The notes beneath the pieces are model-generated. The model saw only the letters and a program-made list of their open reading frames with translations, was not told the origin of the DNA and did no database searches. From Alkaliphilus peptidifermentans DSM 18978 (GTDB lineage: Bacteria > Bacillota > Clostridia > Peptostreptococcales > Natronincolaceae), in the NCBI RefSeq assembly GCF_900101495.1, contig NZ_FMUS01000001.1:186001-250000 (forward strand): a stretch of 64,000 bases of DNA, in the 5' to 3' direction. The position numbers and the translations under genes were made by a program. The stretch's first letter is position 1; every line of letters begins with the position of its first letter. Positions 53,327 to 63,381 of this stretch are shown here, in pieces.

Positions 53327-54094
53327 TTATTTTATTCTAAAAAGCTTCATGGCATTACTGGTAGTATGCTCAGCTACTTCTTGAAATGTTATCCCCTTGG
53401 CTTCAGCAATAGCTTCTACTACGTGTTTAACATAGCCAGGTTCATTTCTTTTTCCACGGTAAGGCATTGGAGTTAGATAGGGGGAATCAGTTTCTACAAG
53501 AAGCCATTCTAATGGAATCTCCTTTGCAACCTCATGAGTTTTTTTAGCATTTTTAAAGGTTAGGGGTCCTGCAATGGAAATATAGATCCCCAACTTTATA
53601 TATTCTTTTGCCAATTCAACACTGCCAGAATAGCAATGCATTACACAGCCATACTCTCCAGCATTATACTCTCTTAAAACATCAAATACATCTTGATGGG
53701 CATCTCGATCATGTATAATAACTGGGAGCTTAACCTCCTTTGCTAATATAACCTGTTTTCTAAACCATTCTTTTTGTACATCCCGAGGAGAATGATTGTA
53801 ATAGTAGTCTAGCCCAATTTCGCCGATGGCTACTACCTTATTTTTATTAGTAAGGGATCGTAAAATCTCAAGGGTATTTTGGTCCATATCATTAACATCA
53901 TGGGGATGAACACCAACAGCCGCATAAATCATCTGGTATTTTTCTGCCAGGTTTACGGCTTTCACTGAAGAAGCTATATCTGCTCCTGGATTTAGTATGT
54001 ATTTTACTCCACTTTCCCTGGCAGCTTCCACAATATGGTCTCGATCTTGATTATAACGAGAATCATCCAAATGGGCATGACTATCAAACAGCAT
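53327..54094 (-). CDS. tatD: TatD-family metal-dependent hydrolase
   Basis: A 255-residue TIM-barrel nuclease: FDSHAHLDDSRYNQDRDHIV, AIGEIGLDYYYNHSPRDVQ, PVIIHDRDAHQDVFDVL, VMHCYSGSVELAKEY and LVETDSPYLTPMPYRGKRNE, all metal-binding motifs intact. TatD-family enzymes act as 3' DNA or D-tyr-tRNA-related hydrolases; the physiological role of the YabD branch is unclear. It starts 12 bases after the metG stop, so it shares the T-box-controlled transcript. Confidence 0.94.
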   Translation of the reverse strand: MLFDSHAHLDDSRYNQDRDHIVEAARESGVKYILNPGADIASSVKAVNLAEKYQMIYAAVGVHPHDVNDMDQNTLEILRSLTNKNKVVAIGEIGLDYYYNHSPRDVQKEWFRKQVILAKEVKLPVIIHDRDAHQDVFDVLREYNAGEYGCVMHCYSGSVELAKEYIKLGIYISIAGPLTFKNAKKTHEVAKEIPLEWLLVETDSPYLTPMPYRGKRNEPGYVKHVVEAIAEAKGITFQEVAEHTTSNAMKLFRIK

Positions 54095-54106
54095 TAAATC
54101 GCCTCC

Positions 54107-56062
54107 TTAACTAATCAATGTTCCGTGGGGAATGTCTTTATCTATGGTTGCCAACACTAATTTTTCATCATTGGAGGCTGCTAAAATCATCCCTTGAGAC
54201 TCAACGCCTCTTAATTTAACAGGTTTTAAATTAGCAATTAAAATTACATTTTTATCTTCTAGTTCCTCTGGTGAGTAATGTTCTGCAATACCAGATACAA
54301 CCTGTCTTACTTCTTTTCCCATCTGCAATTGTAATACCAAAAGTCGATTTGCTTTAGGATGTTTTTCAGCCTTTATAACCTTTGCTACCCTTAGCTCCAA
54401 TTTATCAAAATCATCTATAGTAGCCTCTTCCTTAGCTTCAATAGAGACTACTTCCTCAACCACACCGTTAATTTTATCAATATATTTATTATTAATCTCC
54501 TCCAGCTCCAGAACTTCTTTTTCTGTTTCTAATCTAGGGAATAGTGATTCTCCTTTATGAACCTTTAGTCCAGCTGGGGTTTTTCCAAATTCAAATGCGT
54601 CCTCCCAGAGGGTGCCTTGTCCCTCGTCTATTCCTATTTGGGCCCAAATCTTCTTTGTTGTTGCTTCCATAAATGGTTTTATTAGAAGGGAGATAATTCT
54701 TATTGAATCCATTAGATTATAAAGTACAGTATCTAATTGATGTTTTTTATCTTCATCCTTTGCAAGTATCCATGGTGTAGTTTCATCAATATATTTGTTG
54801 GCTCTTCTAATTACCTTCCAAATCTCCTCTAGGCCTTCGTGAAACTGCAATAAATTAATTGCATTTTCCACCTTTTTAGCTGCTGCTGTTGCAACATTCT
54901 TAAGATCTTGTCCGAACTCTCCATCAACTTTGCTTGATGGAATAATTCCACCATTATATTTTTCCACCATTGCTACACTTCTACTTACCAGGTTCCCAAG
55001 GTCATTGGCTAAGTCGGAGTTCAATCTATTTATAAATGTGCTGTTTGTGTAGTTTCCATCTTGTCCAAAGGTAAACTCCCTCAATAGGAAGTATTTTAAT
55101 GCATCAATTCCATACCTTTCTATTAATGGCTCGGGATATACAATATTTCCCTTAGATTTTGACATTTTATCTGCTCCGAAGAGTATCCAGCCATGTCCAT
55201 ATACCATTTTAGGTAACGGAATATCTAAGGCCATTAATATGGCTGGCCAAATGATGGTATGAAAACGAACTATTTCTTTTCCAACCAGATGAACATCTGC
55301 TGGCCAATATTTTTTATATTTCTCATCATTATCTGAGACATAGCCCAGTGCTGTAATATAATTACATACCGCATCAAACCATACATAGATTACGTGTTTT
55401 TCATCAAAGGGTACTGGTATTCCCCAGTCAAAGCTGGTTCTCGAAACACATAAATCCTCTAAGCCAGGCTTCAGAAAGTTATTTACCATCTCGTTTCTTC
55501 TTGTTTCAGGATAGCATATTTCTGGATGCTGTTGAAAATAGTCAATTAATCGGTCTTGATATTTTGAGAGTTTAAAAAAGTATGCCTCTTCCTTAGCTAA
55601 ATGAGCTTCTCTATTACAATCTGGACAAAGATTTCCTTCCTTTAATTGTGTCTCAGTCCAGAAAGATTCACAGGGTGTACAGTACCAGCCTTGATATTCA
55701 CTTTTATAAATGTCTCCTTTTTCATAAAGATCAGCAAAGATTTTTTGGACTGCTTTTTCATGAATTTCATCGGTTGTACGAATAAAAATATCGTAGGATA
55801 TATCCATTCGCTCCCAGATTTTTTTTATTTCCTCAACAATACCATCTACATATGCTTTAGGAGTCATGCCATTTTTATTGGCAGCTTCTTGAATTTTTTC
55901 TCCGTGTTCATCTGTACCTGTAAGAAATTGCACATCATAACCAGAAAATCGCTTGAACCTTGCCAATACATCTGCTGCAACTGTAGTATACGTGTGTCCA
56001 ATATGTAGCTTTGCACTAGGATAATAAATTGGGGTTGTAACATAATATGTTCCTTTACTCAT
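54107..56062 (-). CDS. metG: Methionyl-tRNA synthetase
   Basis: A 651-residue class I synthetase. HIGH-type motif in [20 protein letters not shown]; zinc knuckle with [12 protein letters not shown] and [11 protein letters not shown]; signature [12 protein letters not shown]; anticodon-binding helical domain; and a C-terminal tRNA-binding OB domain ([20 protein letters not shown]) as in Bacillus MetS. The ATG at 56062 has AAGGAGG eight bases upstream; a longer frame from 56134 has none. A methionine-specific T-box leader lies upstream, so expression rises with uncharged tRNA-Met. Confidence 0.97.
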   Translation of the reverse strand: MSKGTYYVTTPIYYPSAKLHIGHTYTTVAADVLARFKRFSGYDVQFLTGTDEHGEKIQEAANKNGMTPKAYVDGIVEEIKKIWERMDISYDIFIRTTDEIHEKAVQKIFADLYEKGDIYKSEYQGWYCTPCESFWTETQLKEGNLCPDCNREAHLAKEEAYFFKLSKYQDRLIDYFQQHPEICYPETRRNEMVNNFLKPGLEDLCVSRTSFDWGIPVPFDEKHVIYVWFDAVCNYITALGYVSDNDEKYKKYWPADVHLVGKEIVRFHTIIWPAILMALDIPLPKMVYGHGWILFGADKMSKSKGNIVYPEPLIERYGIDALKYFLLREFTFGQDGNYTNSTFINRLNSDLANDLGNLVSRSVAMVEKYNGGIIPSSKVDGEFGQDLKNVATAAAKKVENAINLLQFHEGLEEIWKVIRRANKYIDETTPWILAKDEDKKHQLDTVLYNLMDSIRIISLLIKPFMEATTKKIWAQIGIDEGQGTLWEDAFEFGKTPAGLKVHKGESLFPRLETEKEVLELEEINNKYIDKINGVVEEVVSIEAKEEATIDDFDKLELRVAKVIKAEKHPKANRLLVLQLQMGKEVRQVVSGIAEHYSPEELEDKNVILIANLKPVKLRGVESQGMILAASNDEKLVLATIDKDIPHGTLIS

Positions 56063-56283
56063 TTTTTCTTCCTCCTTCTTATATTCTAGAAATTTGTATG
56101 TTTTTAATGTCTCATATAGCCCACGGGAACCCAATATGTTGTGCTAAATAATCAATCAAACTGAATTATACAGGATCCCCATTCAATATATTCAATAATA
56201 GATAATTTAAACAGTAACAACAATTAATATTCAAAGACAAATAAAAGTAAATAAAAGCATTTTTTCTCCTACAAATCAAAAAA

Positions 56284-56540
56284 CCCCATCCCATATATAG
56301 GGACGAGGTTAGCTCGCGTTACCACCCTAGTTCATTATTATTTTGCAACAATAAACTCGATAGGTGAAATTCTTCACCTTGCCTTTTTAACGGAGGCTAG
56401 TCCGTTATGACCTAAAAATGAAAATTATTCCTCAGCCATAAGGTTTAGGGGCCATATTCAGCTTGCATTTCAATACCGGCTTCCACCTACCCCGGCTCTC
56501 TTTATCTGAAGCTACAAACCTACTCTTCCCATCATTACCT
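56284..56540 (-). promoter_or_regulatory. T-box riboswitch (methionine) of metG
   Basis: Minus strand: a Stem I with AGAGA bulge and a specifier loop GAAUAUGGCC whose AUG (56453-56455) specifies Met; the T-box core AGGGUGGUAACGCGAG (56313-56328); then a terminator CCUCGUCCC/GGGAUGGGG (56284-56308) followed by UUUUUU. The antiterminator forms from the T-box core and the 5' arm of the terminator. Confidence 0.95.
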
Positions 56541-56672
56541 ATATATATTGAATGTTGAGTGTTGAATGTTGAATTATGGCAGAAATTCTAGTGAATTTCT
56601 TTCTATATGTTAATAATTACTACTCATTATTATATTACAATATATTAGATAATACTCCTTTTGTCAACAGTT
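56541..56672. repeat. Heptamer-period repeat upstream of the T-box
   Basis: TGTTGAGTGTTGAATGTTGAAT (about 56548-56572) repeats a 7-bp tgttgaa/tgttgag unit; otherwise AT-rich promoter sequence. The same word family occurs near 1368-1385 and 43205-43235. Confidence 0.6.
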
Positions 56673-57203
56673 TTATCGGAATAAAAGCCTACATATCATT
56701 ACAGATGCTAGAATAGCAGCAATATGAGAAATTAGTGCTGCAGCGACAGTATGTCTAGATTTTTGTATTCCCACTGCACCAAAGTAAATAGCCATAGTAT
56801 AAAAAATTGTTTCGGCTGAGCCCATCATTGTTGAGGCCACACGACCTATAAGTGAATCGGGACCATAGGTTGTAATAATATCCTTAAGAACTGCTAGTGA
56901 TCCACTTCCTGAAAAAGGTCTAATAAAAGCCAGCGGTAATATTTCTGATGGTATTCCTAGTGGTCTTGTAATTGGAAGAAATACTCTTATAATGTAGTCC
57001 ATTCCCCCAGATTTTCTTAGAATATTGACAGCGAGAAATATTGCTATTAGATAGGGCATTATCCGTACTGCAGTCTTAAATCCCTCCTGTGCCCCCTCTG
57101 TAAAGGCATCGTATAGCTTAACACCCTTTATTAACCCATGTATTAAGATGGTTGTCATCATTACTGGTATAGCAAATATCGATATCATATTAAAAATCCT
57201 CAT
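56673..57203 (-). CDS. spmB: Spore maturation protein B
   Basis: A 176-residue membrane protein of the nucleoside-recognition (gate) family: AFTEGAQEGFKTAVRIMPYL, IAIFLAVNILRKSGGMDYII, PLAFIRPFSGSGSLAVLKDI, and VASTMMGSAETIFYTMAIYF. SpmA and SpmB act together in dehydration of the spore core. Its ATG overlaps the spmA stop (TAATG). Confidence 0.94.
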   Translation of the reverse strand: MRIFNMISIFAIPVMMTTILIHGLIKGVKLYDAFTEGAQEGFKTAVRIMPYLIAIFLAVNILRKSGGMDYIIRVFLPITRPLGIPSEILPLAFIRPFSGSGSLAVLKDIITTYGPDSLIGRVASTMMGSAETIFYTMAIYFGAVGIQKSRHTVAAALISHIAAILASVMICRLLFR

Positions 57204-57778
57204 TATGACTTTCTCCCTTCCATAGCTTTACATGCTAATATACCAACGATTGTAGATACAGTGGTGGCAAATATTGTGGTTACGATAATTTCTTCAGGAA
57301 GACTTGATGCTGCATCTGCTCTTATTTTGATAACAGTTAGTGGAATTAGTTGAATAGATGACATATTGATTACTAGAAACATGCACATGGCATTACTGGC
57401 AACCTTTTTATTGCTGTTAAGAGTTTGTAATTCTTCCATTGCTTTTAATCCAAGTGCAGTTGCAGAATTTCCTGCTCCGAACATGTTGGCCATCATATTC
57501 ATCATTATGGCGCTTATAGCCGGATGATTAACTGGTATAGATGGAAATAAAAGCTTTATTACTGGTCTGAAGATTCTTGAAAAACTAGTAATTAGACCCG
57601 ATTTCTTAGCTATATTCATTAGACCAAGCCATACTGCCATAATGCCGGTTAATGATATAGCGAAAACTACAGCCTCTTGTACATCGCCGATCAAAACCTC
57701 GTTTATAATTTCTATCTTTCCTGATAATAAAGCTACAAGCATACCAAACAGTATCATTAGAATCCATATTATGTTCAT
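57203..57778 (-). CDS. spmA: Spore maturation protein A
   Basis: A 191-residue membrane protein starting MNIIWILMILFGMLVALLSG, with MNMMANMFGAGNSATALGLK and FLVINMSSIQLIPLTVIKIR, typical of SpmA. The start at 57778 (MNIIW, as in Bacillus SpmA) has AGGTAGGG upstream; upstream in-frame ATGs at 57805 and 57853 give an unlikely extension. Paired with spmB. Confidence 0.93.
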   Translation of the reverse strand: MNIIWILMILFGMLVALLSGKIEIINEVLIGDVQEAVVFAISLTGIMAVWLGLMNIAKKSGLITSFSRIFRPVIKLLFPSIPVNHPAISAIMMNMMANMFGAGNSATALGLKAMEELQTLNSNKKVASNAMCMFLVINMSSIQLIPLTVIKIRADAASSLPEEIIVTTIFATTVSTIVGILACKAMEGRKS

Positions 57779-58014
57779 TATCATCCCTACCTTGGTTTTA
57801 TTCATTGTTAATTTATATGATATAGGGATTTTATTATATGATTGAAACATCAAATCTATATTTCAATTTGGGATTAAACTTTATTCCATTTACTTTAGTT
57901 GGTTTTTCACTAGTAAATATGAATATATAGCTTGTATGTTTTATTTTTGTTATAATAAGTCTAACTATAATATTTGTGGTATGTTTTAATTACCACCAAA
58001 GAAAGGATAAAGGA

Positions 58015-59445
58015 ATGCGAAACCATACTTTACTAACTGACCTATATCAATTAACAATGATGAATGGTTATTTTGCCAATAATATTCATGAGGATCAGGT
58101 TGTATTTGATATGTTCTTTAGAAAAAACCCCTGTGATAATAGCTTTACTATTGTGGCAGGTATAGAACAGGTAATTGATTATATTGAAAATCTAAAATTT
58201 ACAGATGAGGATCTAGAATATTTAAGGGGGTTACAGCTTTTTAGCGAAGACTTCTTGGGTTTATTAAGAAATTTCAAATTTAAAGGCACTATTTATTCTG
58301 TAGAAGAAGGTAGTATAATGTTTCCACATGAGCCAATAATAAGGGTTAAAGCTACTACCTTTGAAGCTCAATTAATTGAAACTGCCATGTTAAACATTGT
58401 TAACTTTCAATCATTAATTGCCACCAAGGCTTCCCGTGTGTGTGAAGCGGCTAAGGGAGATGCAGTTTTTGAATTTGGATTGCGTCGTGCCCAAGGTCCT
58501 GATGCAGGAATTTTCGGAGCTAGAGCTGCTTATATTGGGGGCTGTGCTGGCACCTCCAATGTTTTGGCTGGGAAAATGTTTAATATACCTGTCACAGGTA
58601 CTCAAGCCCATAGCTGGATACAAAAATTTGATAGTGAATTAGAAGCATTCCGTGCATATGCAAAGATTTATCCTGATGGTTGTCTTCTCCTGGTTGATAC
58701 TTATGATACTATTAAGAGTGGAATACCAAATGCCATTAAAGTATTTAAGGAGTTAAAAGAAATGGGTCATGAGCCTGTAGGAATAAGAATAGATTCTGGA
58801 GATTTAGCCTATTTATCACAGGAAGCACGGAAGCTTTTAACTGAAGCAGGTTTTGGAAATGTTAAAATAGTTGCCTCTAGTGATCTTGATGAGGGCACCA
58901 TTGATAGCTTGAAAATGCAACAAGCAGAAATTAATAGCTGGGGTGTTGGAACTAACCTAATTACATCGAATGGCTGTCCTGCCCTTGGGGGAGTCTATAA
59001 GCTGGCGGCGGTGGAGGTTAATGGAAAACTAATACCTAAGATTAAAATATCAGAGAATCCAGAGAAAATTACAAACCCTGGCTATAAAAAGGTTATCCGT
59101 ATCTACAACGATAACAATTATGCTGAGGCAGATTTAATTATGTTGGAGGATGAGATAGTCGATACTAACAAGCCCCTTACTTTATTCCACCCAATATACA
59201 CTTGGAAGAAAAAGACCTTTTATAATTATAATGTTAGAGAAATGCTTGTTCCTTTATTTCTGGAGGGCGAGTTGATGTATAATCACAGAACAGTAGCAGA
59301 AATACGTGATTATACACAAAAAGAACTATCAAGCTTGTGGCCTCAATATAAGCGTTTAAACCGACCACAGCTATACAAGGTAGATCTCTCTGAAAAATTA
59401 TGGACCTTAAAGCATGAAATGGTTAACAGCTATAGGGAAGAATAG
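58015..59445 (+). CDS. pncB: Nicotinate phosphoribosyltransferase
   Basis: A 476-residue enzyme: MRNHTLLTDLYQLTMMNGYF start, FFRKNPCDNSFTIVAGIEQV, FEFGLRRAQGPDAGIFGARA, GTQAHSWIQKFDSELEAFRA and IRIDSGDLAYLSQEARKLL. It makes nicotinate mononucleotide from nicotinate and PRPP in NAD salvage. Length fits the longer Gram-positive PncB group. AAAGGA precedes the ATG at 58015. Single gene, convergent with cca. Confidence 0.95.
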   Translation: MRNHTLLTDLYQLTMMNGYFANNIHEDQVVFDMFFRKNPCDNSFTIVAGIEQVIDYIENLKFTDEDLEYLRGLQLFSEDFLGLLRNFKFKGTIYSVEEGSIMFPHEPIIRVKATTFEAQLIETAMLNIVNFQSLIATKASRVCEAAKGDAVFEFGLRRAQGPDAGIFGARAAYIGGCAGTSNVLAGKMFNIPVTGTQAHSWIQKFDSELEAFRAYAKIYPDGCLLLVDTYDTIKSGIPNAIKVFKELKEMGHEPVGIRIDSGDLAYLSQEARKLLTEAGFGNVKIVASSDLDEGTIDSLKMQQAEINSWGVGTNLITSNGCPALGGVYKLAAVEVNGKLIPKIKISENPEKITNPGYKKVIRIYNDNNYAEADLIMLEDEIVDTNKPLTLFHPIYTWKKKTFYNYNVREMLVPLFLEGELMYNHRTVAEIRDYTQKELSSLWPQYKRLNRPQLYKVDLSEKLWTLKHEMVNSYREE

Positions 59446-59635
59446 TAGGCAAAGAAGATCAGTAGGGATAATACCGAGTTATGAGTGAAGAAACGAGAGT
59501 TTTAGTAAAATGGATAACAAGAAGTGGGCCGACAGAGTCGTCGGCCCCTACAAATTAAGACCCTACACAAGATTTTGAAAAAACCTAAAAAGATAAATGT
59601 TAAATGATGAATATAAGGCGTTGTTATTTAATATG
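59446..59635. other. Intergenic region with a GC-rich palindrome
   Basis: Between convergent pncB and the nucleotidyltransferase gene. Contains GGGCCGAC-agagtc-GTCGGCCC (59526-59547), strikingly GC-rich for its surroundings; see the finding. No conventional terminator with a T-run was seen. Confidence 0.6.
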
Positions 59636-61069
59636 TCAAATTTTCTGTTTGTTCTTAATTTCCTTTATATAATTTATAGCTGCTTCTTTTGTTGGGGCTA
59701 TTTTCCCAAAAAATATAGCTTTTTTTATGTCCTCCATAATTTCACCAATTATAACCCCTTCTTGTAGTTGCAAGCTTTTGATAATGTCATTTCCAGTAAT
59801 TATATTTGAAATATCTTCAACTGTTCGGTATCTGGTTAAGTAATTATTTGCAATATACTCTATATGGACTTTGAAAATTGCCATTTCTTCATGAGGATTT
59901 AAGAGCTTTCTGGTTGCAATTATATCGGCTAAAGCAATTAATAGTATATCAAGGGTTTCTCTACCCATTTTGTTGAACATTTCATAGAGGGCTTTACTGC
60001 TTACATCGTTGTTTTTATATGAAACAAGCGGAAGCATATGCAGTGATACATATTTAGTTAAAATATCCTTTTCCTTTGTGCTTAACCGCAGCTCTTCTGC
60101 ATATTTTTTAATAATTTCTGCACCAGTTATTTCATGACCTCTAAATCTTACTCTTCCATTTGCATCAATCTTCTTTGCTGAGGGTTTTCCAACATCATGA
60201 AAAAGTGCTCCTAGCTTTATTAACTGTAGTCGAGTACGATCTGCAGCAATAACCTCAGCTGAATGTTTTTCATAGGCCTCCCGGATATGATCTTCAAAGT
60301 AACCTTTTGCATATATAAAGCTTTCTACAACTTTAACTGTATATATTGAATGGGTCCAGCTATCAACTACATGATATTTACACTCCCCAATTTCTTTCAT
60401 TTCTTCTAATTCAGGAAAAATTTTATTTAACAGGTGAAGATACTTATCCATATAGCTCAAATAAAAATAGCTTTTGCTGACTTCTAATATTTTAAAGAGC
60501 TCATTGGTAATTCTTTCACCTGCTATAGCTTTAATTGCTGACGCATTTACATCTATTAGTGCTTTCGTTGTATCATCAATATCATATTCTAGTTGAGCCA
60601 TAAATCTTACAGCTCTAAGCATTCTAATAGGGTCATCTTTAAAGGTTCCTTCATGTAAGTGCTTAATATTCCTATTTTTCATATCTAGCTTACCATTATA
60701 GGGGTCTATTATTTTCTCAACAATAAGTGGCCATTCATTTTGAATATCATATGCCATTGCGTTGATGGTAAAATCCCTATTATATAGATCTTCCTCAATT
60801 TTATCACCCTTCATTTTGCTAAAATCCAAAATGTAATCTGATTGCATAACAATCCGACAGGTTTTATGTATTTCATTTAATTGGATAAAGGTTCCGCCAA
60901 TTTCTGAAGCAACTTTCTCTGTAAATGCTCTCGGATCTTGGTTAATTACAAAATCTAAATCCATATTATTTTTATTTAGAAGAATATCTCGAATGCTACC
61001 ACCTACTAGGTAGATTACTATATCAAATGATTTTGCAAGGTTAATAATGGAGGTAATAATTGATTCCAT
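59636..61069 (-). CDS. cca: CCA-adding enzyme / tRNA nucleotidyltransferase with HD domain
   Basis: A 477-residue class II nucleotidyltransferase: YLVGGSIRDILLNKNNMDLD with the catalytic DxD, RDFTINAMAYDIQ, DPIRMLRAVRFMAQLEYDID, then an HD phosphohydrolase-like domain with LIKLGALFHDVGKPSAKKID and a C-terminal helical part. It completes or repairs the CCA end of tRNAs; a poly(A)-polymerase-like or CC-/A-adding split role cannot be excluded by eye. Confidence 0.92.
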   Translation of the reverse strand: MESIITSIINLAKSFDIVIYLVGGSIRDILLNKNNMDLDFVINQDPRAFTEKVASEIGGTFIQLNEIHKTCRIVMQSDYILDFSKMKGDKIEEDLYNRDFTINAMAYDIQNEWPLIVEKIIDPYNGKLDMKNRNIKHLHEGTFKDDPIRMLRAVRFMAQLEYDIDDTTKALIDVNASAIKAIAGERITNELFKILEVSKSYFYLSYMDKYLHLLNKIFPELEEMKEIGECKYHVVDSWTHSIYTVKVVESFIYAKGYFEDHIREAYEKHSAEVIAADRTRLQLIKLGALFHDVGKPSAKKIDANGRVRFRGHEITGAEIIKKYAEELRLSTKEKDILTKYVSLHMLPLVSYKNNDVSSKALYEMFNKMGRETLDILLIALADIIATRKLLNPHEEMAIFKVHIEYIANNYLTRYRTVEDISNIITGNDIIKSLQLQEGVIIGEIMEDIKKAIFFGKIAPTKEAAINYIKEIKNKQKI

Positions 61070-61288
61070 TCTATCCTCTCCTCATTTATATTTTTTTCAT
61101 ATTATAATTATTTGCTGCGCCTAATTCTTTATGCTTAAATGCTAAATATTAAAAGTTATTAATTATTATTTGACTTATTATGGAATATATGGTACTATTT
61201 TAATATAGTAGTTTTGTCGAAATTTGTTGTATTATAATTTATTTTGTAATTAATTGTTACAATAGCAAATATAAAAGGAGGAATTTTT
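61070..61288. other. Divergent promoter region cca/abrB-like
   Basis: AT-rich; the region TTGTTGTATTATAATTTATTTTGTAATT near 61225-61255 is promoter-like for the AbrB gene. No gene seen. Confidence 0.4.
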
Positions 61289-61525
61289 TTGAAATCAACA
61301 GGTATTGTTAGAAAAGTGGACGAACTGGGAAGAGTAGTATTACCCATTGAGCTTCGACGTACACTACATATTGCTGAGAAGGATGCGCTGGAAATTTATG
61401 TAGATGGTGAAATCATAATATTAAAAAAGTACGAACCTGCTTGTATTTTCTGTGGTAACGCTAAGGATGTTATTGTTTTTAAGAACAAAAATGTTTGTGG
61501 CGAATGTAGAGTTGAAATTAAATAA
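61289..61525 (+). CDS. AbrB-family regulator with C-terminal zinc-ribbon-like tail
   Basis: A 78-residue protein: AbrB-type DNA-binding fold (KSTGIVRKVDELGRVVLPIE, then ALEIYVDGEIIILKKYEPA) followed by a short tail CIFCGNAKDVIVFKNKNVCG-ECR whose two CxxC pairs can bind zinc. Transition-state regulators of this size are common in Clostridia (AbrB). TTG start, eight bases after AGGAGG. It is an oligomeric repressor of stationary-phase genes by family; targets unknown. Confidence 0.9.
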   Translation: MKSTGIVRKVDELGRVVLPIELRRTLHIAEKDALEIYVDGEIIILKKYEPACIFCGNAKDVIVFKNKNVCGECRVEIK

Positions 61526-61533
61526 TTATTAAG

Positions 61534-61557
61534 GAGCCTTAGGGCTCTTTAATTTTT
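61534..61557 (+). terminator. Terminator after the AbrB-like gene
   Basis: GAGCC-ttag-GGCTC followed by TTTAATTTTTTT. Confidence 0.85.
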
Positions 61558-61579
61558 TTAAACTAGTTTTCTACTCCAC

Positions 61580-62434
61580 TTATATGTCAATAGATTCTTG
61601 ATAAACTTCACGTTTTGATATCCCCCTAATTTTAGCTACTTCTTTTATTGCTTCCTTCTTACTAACTCCTGTTTTCATTATATTATATATATGATCTTTA
61701 ATAGTAATTTTATTTATATCTTCCAATGCCTGAGCCCTAGCTTCTTCAACCTCTTCCTTTGTTACACCATGACATACTATTACTATTTCACCCTTAGGAG
61801 GATTCTCTTGAAAGTGTAGTATCAAATCCTTTATTGTTCCCCTAACAAATTCCTCATATCTTTTCGTTAGCTCTCTACATATAACTACCCTTCTATTCCC
61901 TAGAATTTCTAGCATATCATTAAGAGCTCCCGTTAGTCTATGGGGTGCTTCATAAAATATTAAGGTTCGGTCTTCATGCTTTATTTCTGTAAGTCTTTCT
62001 TTTCTTTTCTTTTTTTCTCTATGCAAAAAACCTTCAAAGGCAAATTTTGATGTATCAAAGCCGGATGCAACTAGTGCAAGTATGGAAGCAGTTGCTCCCG
62101 GCAAAACTTCAAACTCTATGTCTTCTTCAATGCACAGTTTTATAATATCTGCACCGGGATCTGATATGCCTGGCATTCCAGCATCAGATACCAAAGCAAT
62201 ATTTTTACCTTCTCTCATTTGTTGTATAAGAATTTCACCCTTTTTATGCTTATTGTGTTCATGGTAACTGGTTAAGGGTTTATCTATTTCATAGTGATTT
62301 AATAGCTTTATAGTATGCCGGGTATCTTCTGCTGCTATTAAGTCCACTTCCTTCATAATTCTTAAAGCTTTAATAGTAATATCTTCTAGGTTTCCTATTG
62401 GGGTAGGGCATATATATAATTTCCCTCTATTCAT
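61580..62434 (-). CDS. rsmI: 16S rRNA (cytidine-2'-O)-methyltransferase RsmI
   Basis: A 284-residue tetrapyrrole-methylase-fold enzyme starting MNRGKLYICPTPIGNLEDIT, with LIAAEDTRHTIKLLNHYEI, ALVSDAGMPGISDPGADIIK and FYEAPHRLTGALNDMLE. RsmI methylates C1402 of 16S rRNA with RsmH's N4 methylation. GAGGGG lies upstream of the ATG at 62434; the frame extends further upstream but only inside the preceding gene. It overlaps the TrmN6-like gene by eight bases. Confidence 0.95.
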   Translation of the reverse strand: MNRGKLYICPTPIGNLEDITIKALRIMKEVDLIAAEDTRHTIKLLNHYEIDKPLTSYHEHNKHKKGEILIQQMREGKNIALVSDAGMPGISDPGADIIKLCIEEDIEFEVLPGATASILALVASGFDTSKFAFEGFLHREKKKRKERLTEIKHEDRTLIFYEAPHRLTGALNDMLEILGNRRVVICRELTKRYEEFVRGTIKDLILHFQENPPKGEIVIVCHGVTKEEVEEARAQALEDINKITIKDHIYNIMKTGVSKKEAIKEVAKIRGISKREVYQESIDI

Positions 62435-63194
62435 TAGCATCCCCTCTTTCTTCCACTGTTTTTTTATTATATCTCTCCAGCAGCTCTTGAGTATATTCTC
62501 CATCCTCATCATATACCACTAATGGGTCCAAAATTCTTAGCTCTGGCTGAGCAGCCTTCCTGCAATCTATCATTAATAAATTAGGCTTTCTACCATGGGC
62601 TGGATGTATAAACTGTAATCTTTTAGGTTCTAGCTTGTGTTTTCTACACAAAACCATGATATCAACCAGTCGTTGAGGACGATGAATCATAAAAAATCTA
62701 CCATGATGCTTTAATAGCTTTGAGGCTGTTTGTATTACATCCTCCAGTGAGCACTTTATTTCATGCCTTGATATAGCTTTCTTGTCGTCAGGATTAATTA
62801 ATCCATTGGCATGCATATAGGGAGGGTTTGTTGTAACAACATCGAATTCATTAACAGGTACATGTTCACTGGCAGTTTTTAGGTCTATGTTAAGAATTTT
62901 AATGCGATCCTCTAATTTATTAAAGACTACACTTCTGATTGCCATATCTGCAACCTCTTGTTGAATTTCGATTGCTGTTATGCTACTGCTTGTACTCTTT
63001 CCTGCCAATAGCAATGGTATTATTCCTGTTCCTGTACCTAAGTCCATCACCTTTGAATTCTTCTTAAGCTCAACAAAGCTAGCCAATAGAACAGCATCTA
63101 TTCCAAAACAAAAGCCTCTAGTATTTTGTATTATTTTTAAATCTTTGATGTGTAAATCATCAATTCGTTCATAATCCTTTAGTAGATTTTCCAT
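62427..63194 (-). CDS. tRNA(Val) (adenine-N6)-methyltransferase TrmN6-like (YabB)
   Basis: A 255-residue SAM-dependent methyltransferase: MDLGTGTGIIPLLLAGKSTS (SAM motif), the catalytic VVTTNPPYMHANGLINPDDK with NPPY, and RPQRLVDIMVLCRKHKLEPK. YabB/TrmN6 enzymes methylate A37 of tRNA. It is followed by rsmI with an overlap, the conserved yabB-(yazA)-rsmI order; here the GIY-YIG gene between them is absent. Confidence 0.9.
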   Translation of the reverse strand: MENLLKDYERIDDLHIKDLKIIQNTRGFCFGIDAVLLASFVELKKNSKVMDLGTGTGIIPLLLAGKSTSSSITAIEIQQEVADMAIRSVVFNKLEDRIKILNIDLKTASEHVPVNEFDVVTTNPPYMHANGLINPDDKKAISRHEIKCSLEDVIQTASKLLKHHGRFFMIHRPQRLVDIMVLCRKHKLEPKRLQFIHPAHGRKPNLLMIDCRKAAQPELRILDPLVVYDEDGEYTQELLERYNKKTVEERGDANE

Positions 63195-63335
63195 ATATAG
63201 CTCCTTAAATTAATTCTTTTACTTGTTAATTATACCACTTTTATATAATTATTGACTTAAGTTTATTTCTTATTTTTCGTCTATGGGGAAAATAATATCC
63301 TATGAATAAGATAATCCCGTGGAAAAATAGAACAT

Positions 63336-63373
63336 AAAAAAATCCTTCCAAATAATAATGGAAGGATTTTTTT
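63336..63373 (-). terminator. Terminator after the partial repeat-protein gene
   Basis: AAAAAAATCCTTCC and complement around an AT-rich loop; nine bases past the stop of the last gene. Confidence 0.88.
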
Positions 63374-63381
63374 ATAGCTAT

